Source: Roseovarius sp. W115
GTDB taxonomy: Bacteria; Pseudomonadota; Alphaproteobacteria; Rhodobacterales; Rhodobacteraceae
Direction: 5' to 3'
DNA length: 64,000 bases
Assembly (NCBI RefSeq): GCF_032842945.2
Contig: NZ_CP146606.1
Location: 3,414,501-3,478,500, forward strand
Under the pieces are notes generated by a model. That model saw only the letters and a list, made by a program, of their open reading frames with translations, was not told the DNA's origin and did not search any database. Shown in pieces: positions 9,239 through 18,843 of the stretch (positions are counted from its first letter, which is position 1; the number at the start of each line of letters is the position of its first letter). The translations under genes were made by a program, and so were the position numbers.

Positions 9239-10354
9239 TCAGGTCCGTGCGACAAGCGCCTCGTCCAGCATGGCCTTGACCGTCACATGGTCAACGTCAT
9301 CAGTGACAAAAGCGTCGCCAATACCGCGGGCAAGGATGAATCGCAGGCGTCCATCAATCACTTTCTTGTCTTGCCCCATAAGCTCAAAAAGAGCTTCAGC
9401 GCCGGGTAAATCCCCTGGAATATCCGCCAGATCCACCTTCATCTTCATGTCACGAAGATGCGCCCGAACGCGGCTGGGTTCCTCTTGAGCACAAAGCTTC
9501 ATGCGGGCAGACAGCTCAAAGGCCAACGCACATCCAACCGCGACGCCCTCTCCATGCAAAAGCCGGTCTGAATACCCGGTGGCCGCTTCCAAAGCGTGGC
9601 AAAACGTGTGGCCAAGGTTAAGGAGCGCGCGATCTCCCTGCTCGGTTTCATCACGTACGACAATATCGGCTTTCATCTCAACAGAGCGCTTTACCGCATA
9701 GTGCCGCGCATCTTTGTGCCCATCCCGTACGCGTGGTCCATTCTTTTCCAGCCACTCAAAGAACACCGCGTCGCCCAAAAGCCCGTATTTCACCACCTCG
9801 CCGTAGCCTGCGAGAAAATCACGTTCGGTCAGCGTGTCGAGCACGTCAATGTCGGCAAGCACCATAGCCGGCTGATGAAACGCCCCGATCAGGTTCTTGC
9901 CGTGCGGCGCGTTGATCCCGGTTTTACCCCCCACAGAGCTGTCAACCTGCGCCAACAGGCTGGTGGGGATCTGAACAAAACGCACGCCGCGCCGTAAGAC
10001 GGCGGCGGCAAAGCCCACGAGGTCGCCAATCACCCCGCCGCCCAGTGCGATGACCACATCCCGCCGTTCAATCTTTTCCGACAACAGCCATTCGACGGTG
10101 CGTTCGAGATGAGGCCATGACTTCGTGGCTTCGCCTGCTGGCAAGATCAGTGAAGATGACTGAATGCCTACTGCGTCGAGCGTATTTGTTAGGTTCGCCA
10201 GATGCGCCTTGGCCACGCGCTCATCGCTGATGATGGCCACACGGGGTCTATGCAAAAGCGGGCCGAGGTAGCGTCCGGCCTCACGCAACACCCCAGAGCC
10301 GATATGAATGTCATAGGCACGATCGCCCAGTCCAACATGCACTGTTTCGATCAT
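9239..10354 (-). CDS. aroB: 3-dehydroquinate synthase
   Basis: The 371-aa NAD- and metal-dependent enzyme converts DAHP to 3-dehydroquinate in the shikimate pathway. The glycine-rich NAD loop and downstream signature are clear (GGGVIGDLVGF; PTSLLAQVDSSVGGKTGIN; NLGHTFCHALE with its metal His). It overlaps aroK by 4 nt and is translated after it. The 3' end converges on the aquaporin gene with only 11 nt between stops. Confidence 0.96.
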   Translation of the reverse strand: MIETVHVGLGDRAYDIHIGSGVLREAGRYLGPLLHRPRVAIISDERVAKAHLANLTNTLDAVGIQSSSLILPAGEATKSWPHLERTVEWLLSEKIERRDVVIALGGGVIGDLVGFAAAVLRRGVRFVQIPTSLLAQVDSSVGGKTGINAPHGKNLIGAFHQPAMVLADIDVLDTLTERDFLAGYGEVVKYGLLGDAVFFEWLEKNGPRVRDGHKDARHYAVKRSVEMKADIVVRDETEQGDRALLNLGHTFCHALEAATGYSDRLLHGEGVAVGCALAFELSARMKLCAQEEPSRVRAHLRDMKMKVDLADIPGDLPGAEALFELMGQDKKVIDGRLRFILARGIGDAFVTDDVDHVTVKAMLDEALVART

Positions 10355-10950
10355 GATAACGCCTCCAGCACATCTTTGCGTCCCGCCAGAGCCTGTCGGA
10401 CCTGATCGGCCATGGCTTCTATCGAATACTCCGTCCGCGCCACGACCGCCAGATCAGCCATTTCATAAAACGGCAACCGCTCTTCATACAGGTCTTTCAG
10501 AGTTTGGTAGGGATTAGCTGTGCGAAGTAATGGCCTGGTATCTTTATGTTTTACACGGCTCCATAGCAATTCAAGATCGGCCTTCAGCCACACCGCAATG
10601 CCCTTGTCGCGGATCATGTCACGATTGCGCGCAGATAGAAATGCACCGCCGCCTGCTGATAATATACAGCGTTCATTGTCCAAGAGCCGCTCGATGACCT
10701 GCGTTTCACGATCCCGAAAGAACGCCTCGCCATCGCGCTCAAAAATTTCTTTTATCGACATATTGGCCGCAGCCTCAATCTCGACATCCGAATCAAGGAA
10801 CGGCACATCAAGCATAGCCGCCAAAGCCTTGCCCACAGCGGTTTTTCCTGCGCCCATCATCCCCACAAGAACCACCGTCTTTTTCAACTTCCAGGTGTTT
10901 TCCGAGGTCAAATCTCGGCGCTCCCCTGCCAATTTTTCACGCTTTGTCAC
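10351..10950 (-). CDS. aroK: Shikimate kinase
   Basis: The protein has 199 aa. The Walker A loop GMMGAGKTAVGKAL, the shikimate-binding DSDVEIE region and the lid with DTRPLL identify shikimate kinase, which makes shikimate 3-phosphate. An N-terminal extension of about 25 aa precedes the fold. It is coupled to aroB by a 4-nt overlap, a standard alphaproteobacterial pairing. Confidence 0.95.
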   Translation of the reverse strand: MTKREKLAGERRDLTSENTWKLKKTVVLVGMMGAGKTAVGKALAAMLDVPFLDSDVEIEAAANMSIKEIFERDGEAFFRDRETQVIERLLDNERCILSAGGGAFLSARNRDMIRDKGIAVWLKADLELLWSRVKHKDTRPLLRTANPYQTLKDLYEERLPFYEMADLAVVARTEYSIEAMADQVRQALAGRKDVLEALS

Positions 10951-11025
10951 TGAATGACGTGATCTTGGGCAAAAGGCCAGTTATAAGTTGGACAAAACAA
11001 TGGAAAGCGAGCAGGCAGGCGCAAC

Positions 11026-11175
11026 ATGTTACGGCTCATAAAATTTTTGCTGTACCTAATCGGATTGGGGTTCATCGCGTTGGTGGCATACGCATATATC
11101 GGGCCGTTTTTCGGCGCTGACTTTTCTCCGCCAAGCGAAGAGATCCGTCAGGAAATCATTCTTGAGAGCTCTTAA
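11026..11175 (+). CDS. Small single-pass membrane protein (49 aa)
   Basis: An ATG at 11026 opens a 49-codon frame. It has a basic N-terminus, one strongly hydrophobic helix (about residues 5-26, LIKFLLYLIGLGF onward) and a charged C-tail rich in Glu. The frame ends inside the start of the next gene with a 14-nt overlap, suggesting coupling. No family recognised. It is plausible because of position, clean membrane topology and the overlap, but the ribosome-binding site is weak. Confidence 0.6.
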   Translation: MLRLIKFLLYLIGLGFIALVAYAYIGPFFGADFSPPSEEIRQEIILESS

Positions 11176-12697
11176 CGCGTTAACACTTGTTTCTATCATC
11201 GCGTCCCCAGCCCTCGCCGAAGAGCCGCTGTCCGCGATTGACTGGCTGAAGGATCCCGCCCCCATCAGCCTGACTCAACCGCTTGTCACGCCGTTGCTGG
11301 ACACACCCGAAGAGACTGGCAGCACGACACCAGATGTGACGGTCGCCCCTCTTGGCACGACACAATCCGAGACAATCGGGCTTTTGCCGTTTAGCACAAC
11401 CGGGCTGCCGCCAGAGCTTTGGTCTGCGTCGCAGGCGGACACGATATCGGCGATGTTTGATCGCATATCGACTGATCCGCTGCCCGCGCTTCAGGCGCTC
11501 TATTACACACTGCTTCTGGCCGAAGCAGAGGCGCCTAGCGCACAAAACGCGCCATCCGAGACCTTCTTGCAGGACCGCGCCGCGACGCTCATGCGGATGG
11601 GCGCAGTGGATCCCGCCCTTGCCCTGATCGAACAAGCTGGTCCGCAACAGCCTGCGGTCTTTGATCTTTGGTTCGATCTGGCGCTTTTGACCGGGACCGA
11701 AGATCAGGCCTGTCGAGCCCTCTCTGCCAACCCCACGCTCACACAAAACTATGAGACGCGGATTTTCTGTTCGGCCCGAGATGGCGACTGGCAAACGGCA
11801 GCACTCACGTTTGAGACGGCCAATGCCCTTGGTCTGCTGGATGACACGACCGGCACCCTTTTGGCGCAATACCTTGATCCTGAGACAATAGAAGCCGCAC
11901 CCAACCTGCCGCCCAGCCGAAACATGACACCGCTCGGTTTCCGACTTTTTGAGGCCGCAGGCACGCCCATGCCCACACGCAATCTGCCACGCGCCTTTGC
12001 CGTGGCGGATCTGCGTGGCGTTTCTGGCTGGAAAGCAGAAATTGAAGCAGCCGAACGGCTTGCCCACACAGGCGCCCTGCCCGCCAATCGTCTTTTGGGC
12101 CTTTACACGTCGCAACGCCCCGCAGCCTCCGGTGGTGTGTGGGAACGCGTTTCCGGTGTTCAGGCTTTGGAACGCGCTTTGAACCAAAACAACACCGATG
12201 CCGTGGCACGCGCCTTGACAAAACTCTGGCCAGACATGCGGCGCGAAGGCCTCGCAGTGGCGCTGGCGACGCTCTACGGCCCTGCCCTGGCGCGACTGGA
12301 TTTGCCAACACCTGCGGCCTCGATGGCCTACCATGCGGGCCTTTTGTCACCAGACTATGAGACGCTGGCGCAAGCTTTGCAGCCCAACAACAGAACCGAC
12401 CGGTTCCTGCAATCTGTCGCCCTTGGCACGCCGGACCGCAGCCTTGCGGCCAGCACAACCGAGATTGCCATCGCCGAGGCTTTTGGGCGAACCGAAGCCT
12501 CGCCTGATCATCGTGGCATGCTCGACACGGGCCGTCTGGGACAGGCCATTCTGAGTGCCGCCCTTCAACTTGATGCCGCAGGCCCCAACCAAAGCCGCGA
12601 TATCATCTCTGGCCTGTCGACCCTACGTGCCGTGGGGCTAGAGGACACCGCCCGCCGTGCCGCCTTGCAAATCCTGCTGCTCAAGGCGCGCTCATGA
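11162..12697 (+). CDS. Secreted alpha-helical repeat-like protein upstream of xerD
   Basis: The 511-aa protein starts at TTG and carries a signal peptide (residues 1-19, cut after SPALA). The rest is Ala/Leu-rich and helical, resembling degenerate TPR-type repeats, with no catalytic motif visible. It is probably periplasmic. The stop overlaps xerD by 4 nt. No ATG occurs near the signal peptide, so TTG is the only sensible start. Function unknown. Confidence 0.75.
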   Translation: MRALNALTLVSIIASPALAEEPLSAIDWLKDPAPISLTQPLVTPLLDTPEETGSTTPDVTVAPLGTTQSETIGLLPFSTTGLPPELWSASQADTISAMFDRISTDPLPALQALYYTLLLAEAEAPSAQNAPSETFLQDRAATLMRMGAVDPALALIEQAGPQQPAVFDLWFDLALLTGTEDQACRALSANPTLTQNYETRIFCSARDGDWQTAALTFETANALGLLDDTTGTLLAQYLDPETIEAAPNLPPSRNMTPLGFRLFEAAGTPMPTRNLPRAFAVADLRGVSGWKAEIEAAERLAHTGALPANRLLGLYTSQRPAASGGVWERVSGVQALERALNQNNTDAVARALTKLWPDMRREGLAVALATLYGPALARLDLPTPAASMAYHAGLLSPDYETLAQALQPNNRTDRFLQSVALGTPDRSLAASTTEIAIAEAFGRTEASPDHRGMLDTGRLGQAILSAALQLDAAGPNQSRDIISGLSTLRAVGLEDTARRAALQILLLKARS

Positions 12698-13635
12698 CCG
12701 CCCGGCATTGGATGTCGGGGTTTCTAGAGGCGCAGGCCGCTGAGTTGGGGGCATCGGAAAACACGTTGCAGGCCTATGCCCGTGACCTGCGCGACTATGC
12801 CGACTGGTCCGTCAAGGAAGGGCATGATCCCTGCACCGCAGGACAGCTTGAGATCGAGGCGTATCTCACCCATTGCGATGATCAGGGACTGGCGCGATCA
12901 ACCCGCGCGCGGCGGCTGTCGGCGATTAAACAGTTTTACCGCTTTGCTTTTGACGAACGCCTGCGTGACGACAACCCCGCCATCAAGATCAGCGGTCCGG
13001 GACGGGAAAAATCCCTGCCCAAGACGCTCGATCTGGATGAGGTGGACCGGCTTTTGCGCGCCGCCACAGAGGTCGGGCGCACGGAAGCTGACCGCAGCCG
13101 CAATACCTGTTTGATGGAGCTTCTCTATGCCACCGGCATGCGGGTGAGTGAGCTTGTCTCCCTGCCGGTGGCCACCGTGCGAGGCGGTCCTGAAATGCTC
13201 CTGATCAAGGGCAAGGGCGGCAAGGAACGCATGGTCCCGCTGTCGCCCTCGGCCCATGAGGCGGTTGAGGATTGGCTGGCGCATCGCGACACGGCACAAG
13301 AAAAGAAACGTGCAGAGTGCAAACCGGATTCGGCGTTTCTCTTCCCATCCTCCGGCAAACTGGGGCATATGACACGACACAGGTTTTACATGCTGATCAA
13401 AGAGTTAGCCGTCTGTGCCGGCGTGTCCCCTGACAAGGTGACACCACATACGTTGCGCCATGCCTTTGCTACGCATCTTCTGGCCAACGGGGCAGACCTG
13501 CGCGTGATCCAAACCCTTCTGGGTCATGCCGACGTGGCCACGACCGAGATTTACACCCATGTGCTGGACGAACACCTGCGCGACCTGGTGAACGATGCAC
13601 ATCCCATGATGAAACGGGCGCGCGGCGAGGATTAG
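12694..13635 (+). CDS. xerD: Tyrosine recombinase XerD
   Basis: The 313-aa site-specific recombinase has an N-terminal SAM-like core-binding domain and a catalytic domain with R (ATGMRVSEL), K (IKGKGGKERMVP), HxxR (PHTLRHAFATHLL), H (LLGHADV) and the Tyr nucleophile (EIYTHV). It resolves chromosome dimers at dif with XerC. Standing in a housekeeping context rather than beside an attachment site, it is XerD and not an integrase. Confidence 0.92.
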   Translation: MTARHWMSGFLEAQAAELGASENTLQAYARDLRDYADWSVKEGHDPCTAGQLEIEAYLTHCDDQGLARSTRARRLSAIKQFYRFAFDERLRDDNPAIKISGPGREKSLPKTLDLDEVDRLLRAATEVGRTEADRSRNTCLMELLYATGMRVSELVSLPVATVRGGPEMLLIKGKGGKERMVPLSPSAHEAVEDWLAHRDTAQEKKRAECKPDSAFLFPSSGKLGHMTRHRFYMLIKELAVCAGVSPDKVTPHTLRHAFATHLLANGADLRVIQTLLGHADVATTEIYTHVLDEHLRDLVNDAHPMMKRARGED

Positions 13636-13805
13636 GTTTGGCCGCTTGTTGGGGCAAATCCAATGAGACGTCGAAGCGCGACCCATCAAAAAAGAAAGAC
13701 ATCCGTGTCCAGATTGCCAAGGTCTTGAACCTTCATGATGGCTGTCCCTTGAATGACACCGCTCTGCACCCCATAACCCAAGGAACGACTTGGATAAGAC
13801 CCTAG

Positions 13806-15113
13806 ATGGAACCCGTATCATCTTCGCTCGACGCGGCCTTTTGGATCACCTGCCTTTCAATTCTTGGGCTCTTGGTCCTCTCGGCCTGTTTCTCGGGCAG
13901 TGAAACCGCGCTGACGGCTGCGTCGCGCGGTAAATTGCGTGCGCAGGCTGAAAAAGGCTCAAAAGGCGCCGAAAAGGCGCTTGAGATCACAGAAGACAAT
14001 GAACGCCTGATTGGCTCGGTCCTTTTGGGCAATAACCTTGTAAACATCTTGGCCACGTCGCTGGCCACGGCCCTCTTCACGCGGCTTTTCGGCGAATCCG
14101 GAGTGGCTCTGGCCACACTGGTCATGACCTTGCTGGTTCTTATCTTCGCTGAGGTTTTGCCAAAAACCTACGCCATCACGAACGCCGAAGTGGCCGCCTC
14201 CAAGGCCGCCCCGGTCATCAAGTTTATCATTCGCATCTTTGATCCGGTCGTATCGGCGGTGCGGGTTCTGGTGCGCGGTGTCCTGAGCCTGTTTGGCGTC
14301 AGAACCGATCCGGACAGTCACATCCTTGCCGTGCGCGAGGAGATCGCCGGTGCGCTTTACCTCGGCCATTCCGAAGGTGTGGTCGAAAAAGAAGACCGCG
14401 ACCGCATCCTTGGCGCTCTGGATCTTGGCGAACGTGCTGTGGAAGAAATCATGCTTCACCGCAGCCAGATCGAAATGATCGACGCCGAACTGGACGCCGA
14501 GGCGATCCTTGATCAATGCCTGAAAAGCAACCACACCCGCCTGCCCGTTTTCCGAGATGACCCCGACAACATCATCGGCGTGGTCCATGCCAAAGACCTC
14601 TTGCGCGCCATGCACAAGCTGATCACGCAGGATTTCGGCAATCGCGAGTTGCTCAAGAATTTCGACATCTGCTCGGTGGCGATGAAACCCTATTTTGTGC
14701 CGGAAACCACCACGCTGGATGACCAGATGCGGCAATTCCTGCGCATGCGCTCGCATTTTGCGCTCGTGGTGGATGAATATGGCGACCTTCAGGGGCTGAT
14801 CACTCTGGAGGATATTCTGGAAGAGATCGTCGGTGAGATTACGGACGAATTCGACCCACAAGCCGAGCATCCGATCCGGCGCGCCGATGATGACCAATTC
14901 CTCATCGACGGCGCCATGACCATCCGCGACCTCAACCGCGCGACAGACTGGACCCTGCCGGATGATGAAGCCAACACCGTCGCTGGTTTGGTCATCCATG
15001 AGGCCCAGATCATCCCCAACGTGAAGCAGGTCTTTAACTTCCACGGCTTCCGATTTGAAGTCGTGGAAAAGCAGGACAACCGCATCACCAAGCTGAAGAT
15101 CCGCAAGCTCTGA
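13806..15113 (+). CDS. CorC/HlyC-family membrane protein with CBS pair
   Basis: The 435-aa protein has a CNNM/DUF21 membrane domain (about 1-195), a CBS pair (about 215-335) and a C-terminal CorC_HlyC domain (about 350-435). Family members (CorC, YfjD, mammalian CNNM) are linked to Mg2+ or Co2+ efflux. Older 'hemolysin' names are not supported by function. Monocistronic, 170 nt after xerD. Confidence 0.9.
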   Translation: MEPVSSSLDAAFWITCLSILGLLVLSACFSGSETALTAASRGKLRAQAEKGSKGAEKALEITEDNERLIGSVLLGNNLVNILATSLATALFTRLFGESGVALATLVMTLLVLIFAEVLPKTYAITNAEVAASKAAPVIKFIIRIFDPVVSAVRVLVRGVLSLFGVRTDPDSHILAVREEIAGALYLGHSEGVVEKEDRDRILGALDLGERAVEEIMLHRSQIEMIDAELDAEAILDQCLKSNHTRLPVFRDDPDNIIGVVHAKDLLRAMHKLITQDFGNRELLKNFDICSVAMKPYFVPETTTLDDQMRQFLRMRSHFALVVDEYGDLQGLITLEDILEEIVGEITDEFDPQAEHPIRRADDDQFLIDGAMTIRDLNRATDWTLPDDEANTVAGLVIHEAQIIPNVKQVFNFHGFRFEVVEKQDNRITKLKIRKL

Positions 15114-15129
15114 GGGTCAGGCCGGGTTT

Positions 15130-15195
15130 GAGTATTTTTAAGAACGATGAAAGATTAAGGTCTTTGCCCCGTCTTTCACTGTTCCCCAAATACTC
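15130..15195. repeat. Inverted-repeat, terminator-like spacer between convergent genes
   Basis: GAGTATTT (15130-15137) pairs with AAATACTC (15188-15195), with inner complementary GAAAGA/TCTTT tracts. It lies between two convergent genes, so it may end transcription from both sides. Confidence 0.45.
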
Positions 15196-15207
15196 TCACC
15201 GAAGGCG

Positions 15208-17640
15208 TCACGCGCGCAGTTTTTCGCCCTTGGGATCAAACGGCGGCTCATGCAGGATACGCGCCTTATGTGGCTGCCCCAGAACCATGACCTCCACGTC
15301 ATCCCCTGCCTTCACCGTGCCGGATTTCACATAGCCAAGCGCCAGGCTCATACCCACCGTGTAACCATAGGTCCCCGAGGTCACGCGCCCCACCGGGTTG
15401 CCCTTGGAATCCCGGATGGGTTCGCCGCCCGTGGCATCAGCGTTCGAGGCGTTGACCGCGTCTTCGTCAATATGAATGAGCACAAGCTCTTCGCGTGTGG
15501 GCTCAGACATGACCTTGGCCGTGGCCTCTTTGTGCAGAAACTCCTTGTCCATCTTGCAGAGCGGCGCAAAACCCACCTCATGCGGGAAATACTCCGGGCT
15601 GTATTCGCGGGACCATGAGCCATAGCCCTTCTCTACGCGCATCGACATCAGGGCGCGGCCGCCCACGGGCCCTGCGCCAAACTCTTTGCCGACCTCCAGA
15701 AGCGCGCGGTAGAGTTTTTCCTGATCTTCCGTCTTGCAGTGCAATTCCCAGCCCAGATCGCCGGTGAAGCTCACACGAAGGGCCAGACACCGCACACCAG
15801 CCAGATCAATCATCGCCGAACGCATGAACGGCATGTCCTCAGTCGCCAGCGAATGGTTGGTCATGCGTTGCAGCATGTCGCGTGAACTGGGGCCTGCCAC
15901 GTTAAACCCGCACATCGCCTCGGTGTGGCTTTCAAATGTCGTGCCTTCTGGCAATGGCACCATGTCGAAAAAGCGCTTGTGATAGCGTTCAGCCATACCG
16001 GACGAGATCACCCAGAACTCGTCTTCGGCCACGCGGGTCACAGTGGCATCCCCCGCAATCCCGCCGCGCACGCCGATCAACGGCGTCAGGCAGGACCGAC
16101 CTACGGATTTTGGCATCCGGTTGGCAAAGACGGCATTCAGCCAATCCTCGGCCCCCGGCCCCTTCACGTGATATTTTGCGAAGTTCGAGATATCAATGAT
16201 ACCTGCGCGGTCGCGCAGCATCTTGCATTCCTCACCCACAGGTCCCCACCAGTTCTGGCGGGTGAACCCGTTCGTGTCCTCGACCCCTGGTGCATCAGCA
16301 AACCATTGCGGATGCTCCCAGCCGTAGTTGAGGCCAAAGACCGCGCCCATTTCCTTTTGCAAGGCGTAGATGGGCCGCGTGCGCACAGGCCGGCCCGCCG
16401 CGCGTTCCTCGTTGGGATAATGGATGGCAAAGCGATGCGCATAGACATCCTCCACCTTGGCTTTCACAAAATCCTTGTCATTGGCCCAGAGCCCGAAGCG
16501 CGCGATGTCCCAGGGGAACATGTCATATTGCATCTCACCTTCGACGATCCACTGACTGACCATCAGGCCCATGCCTGCCGATTGGCTGAACCCAGGAATG
16601 ATGCCGCCGACCATGAAGTAGTTCTTCAACTCCGGTACAGGTCCAAGGATCACATTGCTGTCGGGGGACCAGATCATTGGGCCGTTAATCACCCGCTTGA
16701 TCCCCGCCTCAGCCGCCACTGGCACGCGGTCCATGGCGCGCATCACGTTCTCCATAATCCGGTCGAGATCATCGGCAAACAGATCATGGGCAAAATCAAG
16801 CGGTGTGCCGGCTTCGGCCCAGAATTTCATGTCTTTCTCGTAGGCCCCAATCAAAAGGCCCTTGCCTTCCTGACGCAGGTAATATTCCCCATCGCGGTCT
16901 GCCACAGACGGCAGACGACGATCCATGCCGTCAATCTCGGCAATCGTCTCAGTCACGAAATACTGGTGTTCTGTGGGCTGCAGCGGCACCTCAATGCCCG
17001 CCAGTGCGGCCACTTCGCGCCCCCAAAGCCCGGCGCAGTTGATCACCCATTCGGTCTCGATATTGCCATTCGGCGTCTCGACGATCCAGCTACCATCCGG
17101 CTTTTGCGTGGTCGCTGTAACAGGTGTAAAGCGATGAATTTCCGCCCCACGCTGCCGCGCCCCCACGGCATAGGCATTGGTCACACCCGAAGGGTCCACA
17201 TTGCCACCATCCGGCTCCCACATGATGCAACGGATACCGTCGAAATTGACCAGCGGGTGCTTTTCCTCAGCCTCTTCGCGGCTGATCTCGTGGAAGTTCA
17301 TGCCGTATAGCTGCGCTTTGGCGGCCTGCAGCTTGAGCTGATGCTCACGGTTTTCCGTCTGCGCCAGGTAGAGCGAACCAGGCTGGAACACGCCACAGCT
17401 TTGACCGGTCTCTTCCTCCAGCGAATTGTAAAGGTTCATCGTGTAATGCTGCAGGCGGGAGATGTTGGCGCTGTCATGCAACCCATGAATGTTGGCTGCC
17501 GCGTGCCAGGTCGATCCTGATGTCAGTTCATCGCGTTCAAGCAGAACCACATCCGACCAGCCCAGTTTCGTAAGGTGATACAGCACCGAGCAGCCAATCA
17601 CGCCGCCCCCGATAACAACTGCCTGAGCATGGGTCTTCAT
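15208..17640 (-). CDS. FAD-dependent dimethylglycine/sarcosine dehydrogenase-like protein with GcvT domain (paralogue 1)
   Basis: The protein is 810 aa from the ATG at 17640. It has an N-terminal DAO FAD fold (GGGVIG at 11-16), and H46 in SGSTWHAA matches the histidine that carries covalent FAD in DMGDH/SARDH. A linker domain is followed by a GcvT aminomethyltransferase domain (about 430-710) and GcvT_C. Such enzymes demethylate N-methylated glycines and pass the one-carbon unit to tetrahydrofolate. The N-terminus is almost identical to the paralogue at 19024, and a shared dyad lies 67 nt upstream. The exact substrate is unknown. Confidence 0.88.
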   Translation of the reverse strand: MKTHAQAVVIGGGVIGCSVLYHLTKLGWSDVVLLERDELTSGSTWHAAANIHGLHDSANISRLQHYTMNLYNSLEEETGQSCGVFQPGSLYLAQTENREHQLKLQAAKAQLYGMNFHEISREEAEEKHPLVNFDGIRCIMWEPDGGNVDPSGVTNAYAVGARQRGAEIHRFTPVTATTQKPDGSWIVETPNGNIETEWVINCAGLWGREVAALAGIEVPLQPTEHQYFVTETIAEIDGMDRRLPSVADRDGEYYLRQEGKGLLIGAYEKDMKFWAEAGTPLDFAHDLFADDLDRIMENVMRAMDRVPVAAEAGIKRVINGPMIWSPDSNVILGPVPELKNYFMVGGIIPGFSQSAGMGLMVSQWIVEGEMQYDMFPWDIARFGLWANDKDFVKAKVEDVYAHRFAIHYPNEERAAGRPVRTRPIYALQKEMGAVFGLNYGWEHPQWFADAPGVEDTNGFTRQNWWGPVGEECKMLRDRAGIIDISNFAKYHVKGPGAEDWLNAVFANRMPKSVGRSCLTPLIGVRGGIAGDATVTRVAEDEFWVISSGMAERYHKRFFDMVPLPEGTTFESHTEAMCGFNVAGPSSRDMLQRMTNHSLATEDMPFMRSAMIDLAGVRCLALRVSFTGDLGWELHCKTEDQEKLYRALLEVGKEFGAGPVGGRALMSMRVEKGYGSWSREYSPEYFPHEVGFAPLCKMDKEFLHKEATAKVMSEPTREELVLIHIDEDAVNASNADATGGEPIRDSKGNPVGRVTSGTYGYTVGMSLALGYVKSGTVKAGDDVEVMVLGQPHKARILHEPPFDPKGEKLRA

Positions 17641-18013
17641 GGGTCTCACCTCTGTCGCCTGTTTGATGTCAGGATGCACATCCCCGCGCGCGCCTGACGG
17701 ACACTTCGCGACATGTTTTGTCGCCTGTCGCGGTTTTGTCCTTTCGGTTTGCGTCAGAGGATTTCAGATTGCGGCAATGGATGCGTGTGGGGGAATAAGA
17801 AGGATTGGCATCGGCCCAAATCAGAAACAATCCAAAGCAGCGCGATGGGCTGCGCGCCCGCTCTCGCAGTTGGACGGCTCTTGGATAAGTAACTTTCCGA
17901 CTGAAACTATCAGATGTCCAATATGAGCCCTTAGCGGACGTTTTTCTTGGCAGCGTGGATTGGCCATGACCGCATTTTCAGCAAAGATCAATTCATAATA
18001 CGTAGGAGCCGAT
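17641..18013. other. Divergent intergenic region
   Basis: No gene is supported in these 373 nt. It holds the promoter region of the minus-strand dehydrogenase, including a dyad at 17708-17724 with an extra TGTCGC half-site at 17726-17731. It becomes AT-rich toward the islet gene at 18014. Confidence 0.6.
17708..17724. promoter_or_regulatory. Dyad GCGACA-N5-TGTCGC upstream of paralogue 1
   Basis: A perfect 6-bp inverted repeat with a 5-nt spacer lies 67 nt before the start codon. The same CGACA-N5-TGTCG core lies 68 nt before paralogue 2. Identical position in two paralogous promoters argues for one shared transcription factor. No regulator gene lies beside it. Confidence 0.55.
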
Positions 18014-18682
18014 ATGGTCGTAAGCAATTACTATCCCGTCACGCAAGATTTCGGCCTCATCGAGACTGATCCTGTAAGTGTAGCGGATGAAATCCAAAGA
18101 TGGTGGCTCGAGCTCGGTCACAGATTGGACGTCAAACATGAACAGAATACTCTCTCGGGGTTTCTCTCGGAACTCGAACCCTTATGTGCAGTGCTCAACA
18201 AGACACTGCTGTTGCCTGCCAAGAACAGGTGGACCGTTGTTTATAGAAACGGGCTTAATGGTTCTGACCCTCTGTCGATAGCGCGAGTGTTGTCTCGTAG
18301 GATGCGTGTTAGAACCATGTGTGTTTGTAGTAAGCCCGATGCTGTGTTTCCTGCAACAATGTGGAGTGTCTACGATCCAGACGCGGTCTGCAGGCGCTCA
18401 ATCTGTGCTGCAAATGACGGTGGCCGTTGGGTCTTCGAGCAGTTCGGCGAACCGTTTGACTTCGAAAACACATCCTCTTTCAGCGCTCGTAGAAAAAAGG
18501 ATAGATTCACACCTGAAATGCTGGCGACAAACCTCTCTCACTTTCAAATAGATGATATTGGTGAAGGCCTGTTTGAAGATGGTCCTACTTTGCCCGGGAT
18601 ACTATTATCTCGGGAAGTGCCAAAAACGGTAATGACCTACTCTTTTGAGGAAGTGCAGAATGGGCTGCCTTGGAAAACTTAG
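18014..18682 (+). CDS. Hypothetical protein in AT-richer islet
   Basis: This is a 222-aa protein of unrecognised family with no signal peptide or membrane helix. It contains several Trp/Cys-containing stretches (IQRWWLELG, MCVCSKPDAVF) and a Phe-rich C-terminal part. Codon use and base composition are more AT-rich than the flanking dehydrogenases, and the 27-nt motif shared with another islet lies 50 nt downstream. Probably acquired. Coding status is moderately supported by length and uninterrupted frame. Confidence 0.55.
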   Translation: MVVSNYYPVTQDFGLIETDPVSVADEIQRWWLELGHRLDVKHEQNTLSGFLSELEPLCAVLNKTLLLPAKNRWTVVYRNGLNGSDPLSIARVLSRRMRVRTMCVCSKPDAVFPATMWSVYDPDAVCRRSICAANDGGRWVFEQFGEPFDFENTSSFSARRKKDRFTPEMLATNLSHFQIDDIGEGLFEDGPTLPGILLSREVPKTVMTYSFEEVQNGLPWKT

Positions 18683-18731
18683 CTGAACCGTTCGAAAACG
18701 GAGTGGCACTGTCGGGCAAGACTCGCGTTTT

Positions 18732-18758
18732 GAAAGGCAGGTTTGTCCGCAAAGCGGA
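18732..18758 (+). repeat. 27-nt motif shared with 3251-3277
   Basis: Begins GAAAGGCAGG and ends AAAGCGGA, with an internal TCCGC-AAA-GCGGA hairpin. It differs from the copy at 3251 at two positions. Confidence 0.55.
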
Positions 18759-18843
18759 GATTCACCAACCTCACGTGCCAACACTCCCCCCATCCCCTAA
18801 CAATCACATAACCCACCGCACGCCATATTAACCCACACCCCTT

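Noticed and set aside
12694..13635. Tyrosine recombinase as a sign of an integrated element
   Set aside because: Sequence and context fit housekeeping XerD, and no attachment repeats or phage genes are nearby.
15925..17310. Long open frame antisense to the first dehydrogenase
   Set aside because: It is the reverse complement of a well-supported gene. GC-rich coding DNA leaves such frames open; the translation has no domain signature.
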